This document shows, one piece after another, positions 1 through 7,548 of a DNA stretch of 64,000 bases. The notes under the pieces are model-generated. The model saw only the letters and a program-made list of their open reading frames with translations. It was not told where the DNA came from and did no database searches. Source of the DNA: Blastomonas sp. SL216 (GTDB lineage: Bacteria > Pseudomonadota > Alphaproteobacteria > Sphingomonadales > Sphingomonadaceae); NCBI GenBank assembly GCA_026625625.1, contig CP113055.1:2420501-2484500 (forward strand), written 5' to 3'. Every line of letters begins with the position of its first letter. Position 1 is the first letter of the stretch. A program made the translations under genes and the position numbers.

Positions 1-382
1 TCGGAAGCCTGTCGGGCATCACCTCCGTCTGCGGCGCACGCACCGGCACGCCGGCGTAAAATCGAATATTCGGTGCGCCGGTGACGAGGGGATTGTGTGC
101 GAACCGGCTGTCGAGAGTCGCGTCGGGCACAATCAGGACATCATCGGCTTCAACCGCATGAGCGCAGAATGCCGTTTCGCGCGGTGTCTGGCTCACGGCT
201 AGGCCAATCTTTGCCTTGAACCATTGGCGATCCCTGTCGACCAATGAGAGAAGCCCGATCTTTGTCCCCAGAAGGCGTTGCGCCAGTTCGGCGATCATGT
301 CGAATTCCGGTTCCGCCGGGGTATCGAGAAGACCCAAGCCCTCCAGTGCGGCAAGCCGCGCAAGTTCCGTGTCGCCGACCAT
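1..382 (-). CDS. GAF-domain sensor protein, N-terminal part (runs off left edge)
   Basis: Minus-strand frame starting at an ATG at 382, with GGAG eight bases upstream, and running off the left edge; 127 codons are visible. The product reads as a GAF domain: an N-terminal helix around TELARLAALEGLGLLDT, then EFDMIAELAQRLLG, the core SLVDRDRQWFKAKIGL, RETAFCAHAV and DATLDSRFAHNPLV. This pattern is typical of GAF domains that open cytoplasmic sensor histidine kinases or diguanylate cyclases. No signal peptide or membrane segment is visible. The output domain lies outside the window, so kinase, cyclase or free-standing GAF cannot be decided. Family assignment is by recognition of the motif pattern; the output activity is unknown. 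Confidence 0.75.
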   Translation of the reverse strand, partial: MVGDTELARLAALEGLGLLDTPAEPEFDMIAELAQRLLGTKIGLLSLVDRDRQWFKAKIGLAVSQTPRETAFCAHAVEADDVLIVPDATLDSRFAHNPLVTGAPNIRFYAGVPVRAPQTEVMPDRLP

Positions 383-669
383 CGCAATATCTCCGCACCC
401 GATCTCCCGCGCCGACCAGTACGTAGCTAAGGTTAACAGATGCTGTTCGCTGCCCCCGTGCACCACCGCCAGCCGCCTGAATTGACCAAGCAGGTGCACC
501 CGGCGAGATAGGTCGGAGCTGACCCAGGAATTCCGGCGAGGGCATGTTGGCCCGCGCGAGGAAGGGCTCCCGCCCGATGCTGCCATGCGCCTTGCCGGGA
601 TGGGCGCGGACCGGGATCAGGATCGCGGCCTGTGCCGGGTGCCCATCGGCCTGGACTCGCGAAACCTCC

Positions 670-1163
670 AGGTCTGCGATCAACCCGCCGCAGACGGGCC
701 GCAGCGGGCAGCCCGGCAAATCTTCCAAAGGGTCGGCAGGCCGGGCTTGCGCCACCCCGCGATCCGCTTCGTACTCAGCCATGCGGGCGGAACGCTGCCC
801 CATCTGACGGCACGCATCGCGGGCGGCGCGCAGTTCGATCCCGAGGTAAAGGCGCGGATTGCCGATCCGATGAAGGAGCGGCGCGCCGTCTTCCAGCAGA
901 CGCACGACCAGCTCAACCTGTTGCCAGTTCCGGCCCTGCTGCAACCGGCCAAGGGCAAGCTGGGGCTGATCGATTACGAGAAGATTTTCTGCGTCTCGCC
1001 CGAGGCCGGCCAGGATGTCTATGCGATGCGCCAGATCGACCGGGCCCGGGGCTGCATGGTCGTGGTGCGGCCAGACCAGTATATCGGCCACGTCCTACCG
1101 CTGACCGCTACGGACGCGCTGGCCGAGTATTTCGCAGGCTTCATGCTGCCCGCAATGGCATAA
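670..1163 (+). pseudogene. Chimeric remnant: amidohydrolase fragment joined to aromatic-ring monooxygenase C-terminus
   Basis: One open frame joins two unrelated pieces. The first (about 680-860) contains RHPAIRFVLSHAGGTLPHL, the metal-site strand of amidohydrolase-2 enzymes such as ACMSD-like and resorcylate-type decarboxylases. The second (about 880-1163) contains GKLGLIDYEKIFCV, RARGCMVVVRPDQYIGHVLPL and LAEYFAGFM, the C-terminal thioredoxin-like domain of phenol 2-monooxygenase / 3-hydroxybenzoate 4-monooxygenase type flavoenzymes. Neither piece has its catalytic N-terminus and no convincing start is visible. I read it as a deletion scar of an aromatic-degradation cluster. The MarR gene next door fits such a cluster but does not prove it. 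The open frame could be expressed by chance; the bounds are approximate. Confidence 0.45.
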
Positions 1164-1184
1164 TCCCGCCCGTCGCGCCGATGC

Positions 1185-1664
1185 TCAGCGCGGCACGTCA
1201 TCATCGCCCGGCGCGGCGCTGTGCAGGCCGACCAGCTTGGTCAGCATGGCGACATACGCTTTGCGCTCGGCGGTGGACAGCGGCTCGAGAATGCGCTGCT
1301 GCACCCTGCGGACGGCGGGCAGCGCGCGTTCGAACAGCGCGATCCCCTCGGGCGTCGCCACCACCGCCTTGGCGCGCTTGTCGGTCAGGCTGACCGTCCG
1401 CTCGATCAGCTTGCGCCGGGCCAGCCGGTCGAGCACATCGGCCAGCGTCGAGCGATCAAACGCGATCAGATCAGATATGCGCGCCGCCTCGATCCGCGGC
1501 CGATCGACCACAACCATCAGCACCGCGAACTGCACCGGGGTCAGGTCCAGTTCACCCACCTCCTCGGCAAACAGCGCCGTGGCGATCTGTTGCGAACGGC
1601 GGATGAGATGTCCCGGCATGGATGCCAGGCCAAAAAGCGAATCACTGTCCTGTCGGTCGATCAT
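1185..1664 (-). CDS. MarR family transcriptional regulator
   Basis: 159-residue protein of normal MarR length. It has the winged-helix core: LTPVQFAVLMVV (helix), ARISDLIAFDRSTLADVLDRLARRKLIE (recognition helix region, about residues 62-89) and the wing SLTDKRAKAVVATPEG, with flanking helices for dimerisation. MarR proteins are dimeric repressors that are often released by phenolic ligands. The gene lies immediately downstream of, and opposite to, the aromatic-hydroxylase remnant, so it may be the surviving regulator of a lost aromatic pathway; that link is inference. No palindromic operator was identified upstream. The ATG at 1664 is the first in frame and agrees with the usual N-terminus. 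Confidence 0.85.
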   Translation of the reverse strand: MIDRQDSDSLFGLASMPGHLIRRSQQIATALFAEEVGELDLTPVQFAVLMVVVDRPRIEAARISDLIAFDRSTLADVLDRLARRKLIERTVSLTDKRAKAVVATPEGIALFERALPAVRRVQQRILEPLSTAERKAYVAMLTKLVGLHSAAPGDDDVPR

Positions 1665-1799
1665 GGCAAGGCTTATCGCCTCCCGATTGCTGCGCGATCA
1701 AACGGGAAGTTCAAACTGTCACCTTGCCCCGGCACAGATAGTGATTCTCTCTGCGCTGCCACCTGCGGGGACAGGCGGTCTGCTCGCGCTGCTGGCGGG

Positions 1800-1991
1800 C
1801 GATTTCGCCAACCCATGGCCATGGGCGCCATCGGTGGCCTGATAACCTCCAGCTTTGTTTCGCCTGTGCTTGTGCCGGCGATGTATGTGCTGATGTCCCG
1901 AGGCCGGAACACGGCGACCGCCCCGGTTGATGGGCTGCCAGCCGTGCCTGTCAAACAGAAGGGCGCGGACATGCTCCGGGTCCGCGGGTAG
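1800..1991 (+). pseudogene. C-terminal remnant of an RND efflux transporter
   Basis: About 60 codons reading FRQPMAMGAIGGLITSS then FVSPVLVPAMYVLMSRG, which matches the final membrane segment of HAE-1/heavy-metal RND pumps (the usual pattern is P-M-A-x-x-V-I-G-G-L-I-T-S-T, then a hydrophobic stretch and V-P-V). The remaining roughly 1000 residues of such a pump are absent and the upstream sequence in this frame shows no RND similarity, so this is a relic. It lies in the 360-base gap between the MarR gene and the DUF2147 gene; nothing else in that gap is recognisable. Confidence 0.5.
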
Positions 1992-2027
1992 AGCCGCTAT
2001 CAGCGATGCCGGCTTTGCCCGGATCGA

Positions 2028-2447
2028 TCAGCCAGCCGGCTTCCACACCTGGGTCTGGCAGAACGGGCCGAGACACCCCTTCACTTCCAGCAGCCCTCCG
2101 GCCTTGCGCTTCACCTCTGACGTATAGGTGCGCCCGGTCTTGGGATCATAGATTTGCCCGCGCCAGAGATCTGCGTCAGCCTTGAGGTTTGACAGGATTG
2201 TCGTGCCAATGAGACGGCGGTTGCGCTTGGCGGGGTCGGCATTGTTCACATCGCGCTGATCCTTGCCACCCTTGGGCGCGATCAGGAAACGTTCCAGAGT
2301 GCCGCAGAACGCCTTGCCGCACTTGCGGATCGCAATCATCGCGTCCTTTTCCTGGGTTACCCACTTGCCGGTAATGGCTTCCGCAGCAAGCGCGGGCGAG
2401 CCCGATGAAAGTCCGAAAGCCAACAGCACCACAATTGCTCTGATCAT
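2028..2447 (-). CDS. DUF2147 family secreted protein
   Basis: 139 residues. A signal peptide (MIRAIVVLLAFGLSSGSPALAAEA, split around residue 22) precedes a DUF2147 domain: an ITGKWVTQEKDAMIAIRKCG strand pair, then LIGTTILSNLK, IYDPKTGRTYTSEV and the end LEVKGCLGPFCQTQVWK. Four cysteines (two near the front of the domain, two near the end) suggest disulfides in the periplasm. The family is widespread in Gram-negative bacteria and its function is not established. A second DUF2147 gene is present at 21037-21459. The gene is monocistronic, and the 650 bases upstream contain its promoter region but no other gene. Confidence 0.85.
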   Translation of the reverse strand: MIRAIVVLLAFGLSSGSPALAAEAITGKWVTQEKDAMIAIRKCGKAFCGTLERFLIAPKGGKDQRDVNNADPAKRNRRLIGTTILSNLKADADLWRGQIYDPKTGRTYTSEVKRKAGGLLEVKGCLGPFCQTQVWKPAG

Positions 2448-3096
2448 CTACCAAAACTCCCAATGGCGGGCCATCCGCCCCCACGCTTTGCTGCAGCGAG
2501 CGCCAGGCTAAAGGCCATACAAAATTCAGGTTCGTCAAGCCCCGAGCTTGCACGCGAATGTGAGTCATCTGCTCGGATAGATGGTGCCGATCAAGGATAG
2601 CAGATGGCGGCGTGATCGGGGCCGGATGCCGCAGGACGGCAGAGATCAGAACAAGCAACGCCCGGTGTTTGCGGTGGTTCACAGACGGAGCGGGAAGGGT
2701 TTGGAAAAGGACCTGCAGAGAGGGTGTCAGTCATATTATTTTGTTAGCAGTATGTTTTATGAAGAATATTAGGCAGACGATTACTGCCCCACCCCCAAGC
2801 AAAAAGTGCTGGCACCCTTATGCGGCTGGACCGGCAAATGCGCGACCGTGCAACGGATATGTCAAGTGTTGGGACATTGCCGCCATTCCCAGCAATCTGG
2901 GCGAACGACAGTTTGGGCCCGTAGCGGACATTCGCTATATATTTCGGCATTTGTGCGCAGCGTCAGCATTTTTGCTGATTGCGCACGCCTGGGCCTGGCG
3001 AGGTTGAGGTGCCGGCTGGCGGCCCGGGTCGGGCAGCGCTTGACATTGCCGGCGCGGTTTTGGCTCGGCTTGTGTGCCAACCAGAATGCCGAGGGC
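2448..3096. other. Gene-free stretch between DUF2147 and CopC-like genes
   Basis: Roughly 650 bases in which no reading frame on either strand shows protein-family features. Base composition drops locally: 2730-2775 is AT-rich, unlike its surroundings. The heptamer GGACATT occurs twice about 60 bases apart (near 2872 and 2928) around a moderately structured segment, reminiscent of dispersed intergenic repeats. With one copy in the window, a repeat family cannot be shown. The stretch probably includes the promoter of the minus-strand gene ending at 2028. Confidence 0.5.
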
Positions 3097-3537
3097 TTAT
3101 TCGCCGCTTTCTGCGACGCCTTCGGTGATGATGAAGCCGCTATAGCTGCTTGTTGACGATGCCGAGCGGTCTGACGGATCGGTGACCGAGGCGCTATAGT
3201 CGATCAGGTAGGTGCCGGGCATCGTCAACGGCTGGGGAAGCGAGAGGGTGAAGCTGTCGCCCTTCTTCTCCTCGCTGCCGTTGAAGGCATCGTGGAGCAC
3301 GATGCGCTGCTGGTCCGGGGTGATGATCGCCACCGACACGAGGTCGACCGGCGCTGTGAACATCAGCGAGATTTCGCTCAGTGGCGCGGCAATCTGTTGC
3401 TGGTCCGCCGGAAAGACGAACATCAGTTCCGGCGCGGGCAGTTCCAGCGCCTGTAACGGCGTGGAGACCATCGTGCCGCCCAACGCACCAAGGAACGTTA
3501 GCGCCGCGCAGGCGACCATCATATGCGACTTGCGCAT
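3097..3537 (-). CDS. CopC/YobA-like copper-binding-domain protein
   Basis: 146 residues with an N-terminal signal peptide (about residues 1-30, cleavage after LQA) followed by a small beta-sandwich domain: LMFVFPADQQQIAAPLSEISLMF is the CopC-type first strand pair, and LPQPLTMPGTYLIDYSASVTD resembles the CopC closing strands, which in the family end in a Y-x-V-x-S-x-D-G-H-x-x-x-G motif. Here the terminal GHPVxG is absent and replaced by SYSGFIITEG. CopC proteins bind copper in the periplasm. The canonical His ligands are not obvious here, so copper binding is uncertain. It is the last gene of a minus-strand series and is separated from the upstream gene by a strong hairpin at 3559-3586. Confidence 0.65.
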   Translation of the reverse strand: MRKSHMMVACAALTFLGALGGTMVSTPLQALELPAPELMFVFPADQQQIAAPLSEISLMFTAPVDLVSVAIITPDQQRIVLHDAFNGSEEKKGDSFTLSLPQPLTMPGTYLIDYSASVTDPSDRSASSTSSYSGFIITEGVAESGE

Positions 3538-3558
3538 GGCGTCTCTCCCTCAAAATTT

Positions 3559-3586
3559 GGGAGCGCGGGGGGTGTTCCGCGCTCCC
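3559..3586 (-). terminator. Hairpin with 10-bp perfect arms, probable terminator
   Basis: Perfect inverted repeat GGGAGCGCGG / CCGCGCTCCC with an 8-base loop. Read on the minus strand it lies 40 bases after the stop of the gene ending at 3626 and is followed by AAATTTT, then the ribosome-binding region of the CopC-like gene. It should end or attenuate transcription between the two genes. Confidence 0.65.
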
Positions 3587-3625
3587 GGCTGATCGCACTG
3601 GTACGGGTCGCAAAGACCAGAGCGA

Positions 3626-4405
3626 TCAACATCCCTGTTTTTTCTTCTTCTTGCCCAGGCCACCGAGCATGCTGCCGAGTGCGGCACCGCCTTCGCCTGC
3701 CATTGCCCCGCCGATGGCGGCACCGGTGGCAGAGCCGTTGGCGCAGCCGCTGGCCTGCGCGGTCTGGCTGTTGCCTGCACTATCGGGTGATGCGGACGAG
3801 GATGTCCCCGCCGATCCGCCCCCGCCGCCGAAGATGCCGATGATGCCGGGCGTGTTGGCGTAATCATAGCCCTGCGTCTGGTTACCCCCGCCCGACAGAA
3901 CGTAATAGTTGTTGACGTCGCCAGCCGCGATATCCTCGGCCTCGGAGCGGGTCATGCTGGTCGATTTCGAAGTGCAGTAGAGGCCCCATTCGTCCACCTC
4001 ATCCGCGCTGCATGCGCTGCTGCCCTTCAGCCGGGTCGCGGGGATCTTGGCCGATGACGGGCTGGCGCAGGTGTTGATGTCCTCCTGCGTGGTCCAGTAG
4101 CCGACCGGGCAGCGGTCGGCTGCATTGCGCTTCTTGAAGGAACCCCGGGCGAGCGGTTGGTAAACCGCGCCGCTGGAGCTGCTCGACGATGACGAGCTCG
4201 AAGACTTTTCGTCGTTTGAACTTTTATTTGGATAGCAATAGAATATGGTGTCCGATCCGCGTCGGGATTTTTGATAATTTTTCGGGCAACCTGCGCGTGG
4301 AACGGGAAATTTTGCCTCAGCCCCCTGCGCTGCCGCCGGGCTGGCGAAGGGAATGGCGGCAAAGGCCATTGCCGCGCTGGCGACGGCCATGCTGATGATC
4401 TTCAT
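3626..4405 (-). CDS. Secreted Cys-rich protein with glycine-zipper / poly-Lys / Cys C-terminus (paralogue B)
   Basis: 259 residues; start chosen at the ATG at 4405 because a clean signal peptide follows (residues 1-26, ending SPAAAQ). Next come CPKNYQ...YCYP, a run of eleven serines (about residues 68-78), then DRCPVGYWTTQEDINTC and the block EVDEWGLYCT shared with its neighbour. The last 46 residues begin QTAQASGCANGSATGAAIGG, continue through a glycine-zipper GxxxG stretch and end in five lysines and QGC. That tail is 44/46 identical to the adjacent gene. I do not recognise a described family. The layout suggests an exported protein with disulfides, a flexible linker and a membrane-inserting or self-associating tail. 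Confidence 0.7.
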   Translation of the reverse strand: MKIISMAVASAAMAFAAIPFASPAAAQGAEAKFPVPRAGCPKNYQKSRRGSDTIFYCYPNKSSNDEKSSSSSSSSSSSGAVYQPLARGSFKKRNAADRCPVGYWTTQEDINTCASPSSAKIPATRLKGSSACSADEVDEWGLYCTSKSTSMTRSEAEDIAAGDVNNYYVLSGGGNQTQGYDYANTPGIIGIFGGGGGSAGTSSSASPDSAGNSQTAQASGCANGSATGAAIGGAMAGEGGAALGSMLGGLGKKKKKQGC

Positions 4406-4519
4406 GTCATTTTTCTCCTGGATTTCGGTCCACGGGGAGCGGGATAAATCACGCCTTGCAGCCAACGGGCGACCGGGCAGCCCCGGCTGGCTTACCCGCC
4501 TGCTGGGAGGCTCCCCGCC

Positions 4520-5398
4520 TCAACAGCCCTTGTTTTTCTTCTTCTTGCCAAGCCCGCCGAGCATGCTGCCGAGCGCTGCACCGCCCTCGCCTGCCATCGC
4601 ACCTCCGATGGCCGCTCCGGTCGCAGAGCCGTTGGCGCAGCCGCTCGCCTGCGCGGTTTGAGCAGCGCCTGAGCCGGTTGCGGAAGCTGCGCTGGAAGAG
4701 CCGCCACCCTTTGGACCATAGGCTGCGACCATCGACGGGTAGTCCTCGGTATCGCTGCCCTGCGCGGGGTAATTCGCCCCGTTGGCGGAATAGATCGCGT
4801 TGAAATCGCGGGTCGCTTCCTGCTCGGCCTGGGCGCGGGTGATGACGTTCGCATCAGCGGTGCAGTAGAGGCCCCATTCGTCGATCTCGTTGCTGTTGCA
4901 CACACCCGTCTTGTTGCGCGACTTCGGCGCGGGTGACAGGCGGGTGGTGCAGGTCGTCATGTCAGACTTGGAGAAATATCCCAGCGGGCAACGGTCGAGC
5001 TTGTTCGCCTTGGTGACCGTGCCGTAGGAAACCAGCCGGTCGGCGGCCGATCCTTCGAAACTCGATCCGCTGGATGCTGATGATGAGGAGCTGTCCTGCT
5101 TGTCGCTCGCAGCCGTTTTGGACTTTACCCCTTCAACGCACCAGGCGCCCTCCTGTCCGTATCCGGACGCGCAGGGCTTTTTATTGCGATTGAGATAGAT
5201 CGGCTTGGTGTTGCTGGTGCCTCGGGGGTAGCACAGCTTGATGTCTTCCCCCGCGTAAGAGTTGCGCCAACCTGTGGGACATGACGTATTGTCCCGAAAG
5301 ACCGGCGCGGTCGTGCCCTGCGCCATCGCCGGACGGGCGAAGGGAATAGTGGCCAAGGCCATCGCCATGCTGGCGGCGGTCAAGCTGATGTTTTTCAT
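4520..5398 (-). CDS. Secreted Cys-rich protein with glycine-zipper / poly-Lys / Cys C-terminus (paralogue A)
   Basis: 292 residues from the ATG at 5398, where a typical signal peptide starts (ending ARPAMAQ). The N-terminal module is SCPTGWRNSY...KLCYP...KPCASGYGQEGAWC, which resembles the short neighbour at 5445-5762 (CPSGWRTP...LCEP...CADGY...WC). A Ser-rich linker follows, then RCPLGYFSKSDMTTC and EIDEWGLYCT, shared with the gene at 3626-4405, and the same glycine-zipper tail ending in KKKKNKGC. The three genes are therefore duplicated and recombined modules. Function is unknown. Export is strongly supported, and disulfide formation is likely from the paired cysteines. Confidence 0.7.
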   Translation of the reverse strand: MKNISLTAASMAMALATIPFARPAMAQGTTAPVFRDNTSCPTGWRNSYAGEDIKLCYPRGTSNTKPIYLNRNKKPCASGYGQEGAWCVEGVKSKTAASDKQDSSSSSASSGSSFEGSAADRLVSYGTVTKANKLDRCPLGYFSKSDMTTCTTRLSPAPKSRNKTGVCNSNEIDEWGLYCTADANVITRAQAEQEATRDFNAIYSANGANYPAQGSDTEDYPSMVAAYGPKGGGSSSAASATGSGAAQTAQASGCANGSATGAAIGGAMAGEGGAALGSMLGGLGKKKKNKGC

Positions 5399-5444
5399 GA
5401 ACTTATACTCTGATGGAACGGGAGTGTTTTGCCGAAGCCTTGGC

Positions 5445-5762
5445 TCAGGGCTTTTTGGTGGAGCACCACAGGCGGTAGACTTCGTAATAGCCGTCCGCGC
5501 AGGTTTCCTTTTCCTTCTTGGCGTAGATCTTGGGAGCCAGCGTGCCCATCGGCTCGCACAGCGAGGTGTCGCCATCCGGGGTGCGCCAGCCCGAGGGACA
5601 GGCAACGGCGCGGGTGGGCTTCACCACCGTCTCCCGGTTCTGGCCCTGCGCGCTTGCGGGCACGTTCATCGCCGCGACGGCCATGCCGCCGATCATCGCC
5701 AGATTGGCGAGCGACAGTATGCCGCCGGTCAGCAGCCGGGCGCGGGTGCTTTGTTCGGTCAT
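5445..5762 (-). CDS. Small exported Cys-rich protein, related to the N-terminal module of the neighbouring gene
   Basis: 105 residues from the ATG at 5762; AGGAG seven bases upstream favours it over an in-frame TTG at 5768. A hydrophobic N-terminal segment (about residues 10-38, ending PASAQ) acts as signal peptide or anchor. The mature part, about 65 residues, has four cysteines in the pattern C-P-S-G-W ... L-C-E-P ... C-A-D-G-Y ... W-C, the same spacing style as the module in the gene at 4520-5398. It is first in a minus-strand series with the two glycine-zipper proteins, and a palindrome at 5828-5849 lies about 65 bases upstream. No described family is recognised. Confidence 0.65.
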   Translation of the reverse strand: MTEQSTRARLLTGGILSLANLAMIGGMAVAAMNVPASAQGQNRETVVKPTRAVACPSGWRTPDGDTSLCEPMGTLAPKIYAKKEKETCADGYYEVYRLWCSTKKP

Positions 5763-5827
5763 CCTCAAACTCCTGTTATCTCGTGATATTCACTGACAAC
5801 AGGATTAGACGGGTCGCGTTGAGGAGC

Positions 5828-5849
5828 GCATCCCGTGATTATGGGATGC
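5828..5849. promoter_or_regulatory. Putative operator, inverted repeat GCATCCC-N8-GGGATGC
   Basis: Perfect 7-bp arms with an 8-base spacer GTGATTAT. It sits in the gap between the DUF4424 gene and the small Cys-rich gene, about 65 bases before the start of the latter. A site sharing the first 12 bases and the GGGAT half is at 7424-7445. Length and symmetry fit a dimeric NarL/LuxR-type regulator. Confidence 0.5.
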
Positions 5850-5857
5850 CGTTGATT

Positions 5858-6886
5858 TCATTGGCCCCCTTCGGTGGGGGCAAGGAATACGAACAGCACA
5901 TCCAGATCACGATCCGGCTCGTAGTCGGTCCTGATCAGCTCGAACCGGGTCGAGCTGACCTTGGTGAGGCCATCCATGCACAGGCTGACCAGCCGGTCGG
6001 GATAGCCCTTGTCCACTGTCAGCCGGAAGCGGCCGATGGGGCCCTTCCAGTTCGCACCGGGCGAGAGCTTGTAGCCGATCCAGTTTTCGATCGGGAAGAA
6101 CCGGTTGTCGATCTGGCCAGAGGGCAGATAGCGCTTGCGGTCATAGCCGCGCAGAAACGCCTGATCGACACAATAGCGCGAGGCATATTCGCCATAGGGA
6201 TCGAGCGTGTCACCGCGGATCTCGCGGTCGAGCGCGCTGGCGACCGTGCCGCCCTGGATCGGGGTGTAGCTGTGCTCGACGGTGATCGGCACGCCCGGAG
6301 GAAAGGTCTGCGTCCGCACGAAGCTGGTCGAAACCGTCCACGCCGGTCGGACATCGCCCTCGGTGACGTTCTCGGTCGTCAGCAACCCTTCTGCGACCAG
6401 CGCGGACTTGTCATCGGCCGACAGGGCGGCGAGGCGCGCTGCAAAGCTCTCATCCTTCCAGAACAGTGCCGGCCAGCCCAGCTCCTTGAGCCGCTTGTCG
6501 ACATCCACGCCGTTCACCTTGGCAATGTCGATCCGCATCAGGCCTGCAGGCTTGCCATCGACCAGCGTCTTCATGTCGATGTTATCCCAATCGGGATAGG
6601 CGGCCTCGATCCATTCTGGATCGCGGTCTTCCAGCGGCACATCCGGCAGCGGGAAAGCCACCAGCAACGTGATCGGACGGTCGGAATGGTTGGTATATGT
6701 ATAGCGCACCCGCACCTTGTCGAGCGACAGGTACAGGTCCTCGCTATCCATGCTGATCTGGTCGTTCTGTTCGAAGATCAGGCCGCCCATGGCGACGTTC
6801 GCTTCGGTGTCGTTGCCGATTGCCGGGCACAGCGGAAGGGCAAGGCCAGATGCCAGACTGAAGCCGAAAACAAGACGGTGGCGCAT
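5858..6886 (-). CDS. DUF4424 family exported protein
   Basis: 342 residues from the ATG at 6886, where a signal peptide begins (MRHRLVFGFSLASG..., cleavage near residue 23, after AIG). The mature protein starts NDTEANVAMGGLIFEQND and continues with DLYLSLDKVRVRYTYTNHSD and VAFPLPDVP, the N-terminal hallmarks of DUF4424. The C-terminal part has the RYCVDQAFLRGYDRK and NWIGYKLSPGANWKGPIGRF blocks. The family is periplasmic or outer-envelope associated and has no assigned function. It starts 11 bases after the LprI-like gene stop, with AAGGGG between them, so the two form an operon transcribed from the 7.3-7.5 kb promoter region. Confidence 0.8.
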   Translation of the reverse strand: MRHRLVFGFSLASGLALPLCPAIGNDTEANVAMGGLIFEQNDQISMDSEDLYLSLDKVRVRYTYTNHSDRPITLLVAFPLPDVPLEDRDPEWIEAAYPDWDNIDMKTLVDGKPAGLMRIDIAKVNGVDVDKRLKELGWPALFWKDESFAARLAALSADDKSALVAEGLLTTENVTEGDVRPAWTVSTSFVRTQTFPPGVPITVEHSYTPIQGGTVASALDREIRGDTLDPYGEYASRYCVDQAFLRGYDRKRYLPSGQIDNRFFPIENWIGYKLSPGANWKGPIGRFRLTVDKGYPDRLVSLCMDGLTKVSSTRFELIRTDYEPDRDLDVLFVFLAPTEGGQ

Positions 6887-6897
6887 GCAATGACCCC

Positions 6898-7308
6898 TTA
6901 TTCGCTCATCCAGGCCGAACGGTCGATCCACTCTCCGAGCCGCTGGATACGCGATTCATAGGCAAAGGCGATACAAGCCTGGCGCTCTGCCTTGCGCTTC
7001 ATGCACAGATTGCGATTGGCGATGAACGCGCGCTGTTCCTGCAACAGCTTCGCCGCTTCGACCGGAGGCGTCTGCAGCTTGGCGCGCTCGTAATCGAGGC
7101 CCATCGTTCGATCGAGAATTGAAAGCTCGCGATCCTGGCAAATCACCTGATCGATCGTGCCGGCCCTGGCCTTGGTGCAATCAAAGCTCGGCGCGACTTT
7201 TCTGGGCGGAATAGCGCGGACCTGTGCCTCCAACACCCCTATCGTGCCGATCATCGCAACGCCGGTCATCGCCGTCGCAAGAACCCAATTCCGCCAAACC
7301 GATTGCAT
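6898..7308 (-). CDS. LprI/DUF1311-like exported protein
   Basis: 136 residues from the ATG at 7308. AGGGAGAG six bases upstream favours it over the ATG at 7332. A signal sequence ends near VLEAQ. The mature part has the lysozyme-inhibitor LprI-like pattern of four cysteines: FDCTKARAGTIDQVICQDRE, then LDYERAKLQT, LLQEQRAFIANRNLC and RQACIAFAYESRIQRL. Members of this family bind lysozyme or are envelope proteins of unknown role; lysozyme inhibition here is only a family-level possibility. First gene of the operon with DUF4424, divergent from the response-regulator gene. Confidence 0.75.
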   Translation of the reverse strand: MQSVWRNWVLATAMTGVAMIGTIGVLEAQVRAIPPRKVAPSFDCTKARAGTIDQVICQDRELSILDRTMGLDYERAKLQTPPVEAAKLLQEQRAFIANRNLCMKRKAERQACIAFAYESRIQRLGEWIDRSAWMSE

Positions 7309-7423
7309 CCCATCTCTCCCTTTGGTCGGCATCTGCCCGCGAACCGCCGCACATCATGCCGCGCCCGTCCGTCCCGGCCGCATCACTGCCATCTTCGACA
7401 CATGCAGGGTTCCGAACGCAACC

Positions 7424-7445
7424 GCATCCCGTGATCGCGGGATCG
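7424..7445. promoter_or_regulatory. Putative operator, second copy of the GCATCCCGTGAT / GGGAT repeat
   Basis: Located in the divergent promoter region between the LprI-like gene (minus) and the response-regulator gene (plus). The first 12 bases, GCATCCCGTGAT, are identical to the site at 5828 and the second half-site GGGAT is at the same spacing; 17 of 22 positions match. The internal arms ATCCCG / CGGGAT are a perfect inverted repeat. It could give autoregulation of the two-component system together with control of the envelope genes. Confidence 0.5.
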
Positions 7446-7548
7446 TCGATCTGCCGCCGCTTGGTTAGTCTGGCGGTCGGGCGAGAGCTTTCGAACCGTT
7501 CGGACATGCATTGGAAGAGCGGCGAAGGCTCGCTATGAGGATGGCGAT

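Noticed and set aside
150-1091. 313-codon minus-strand open frame across the left edge
   Set aside because: It overlaps the GAF frame (different phase) and the chimeric remnant, and its product shows no family pattern.
2860-2940. Possible dispersed repeat with GGACATT at both ends
   Set aside because: Only one copy in the window, so a repeat family cannot be supported; mentioned only in the gap description.
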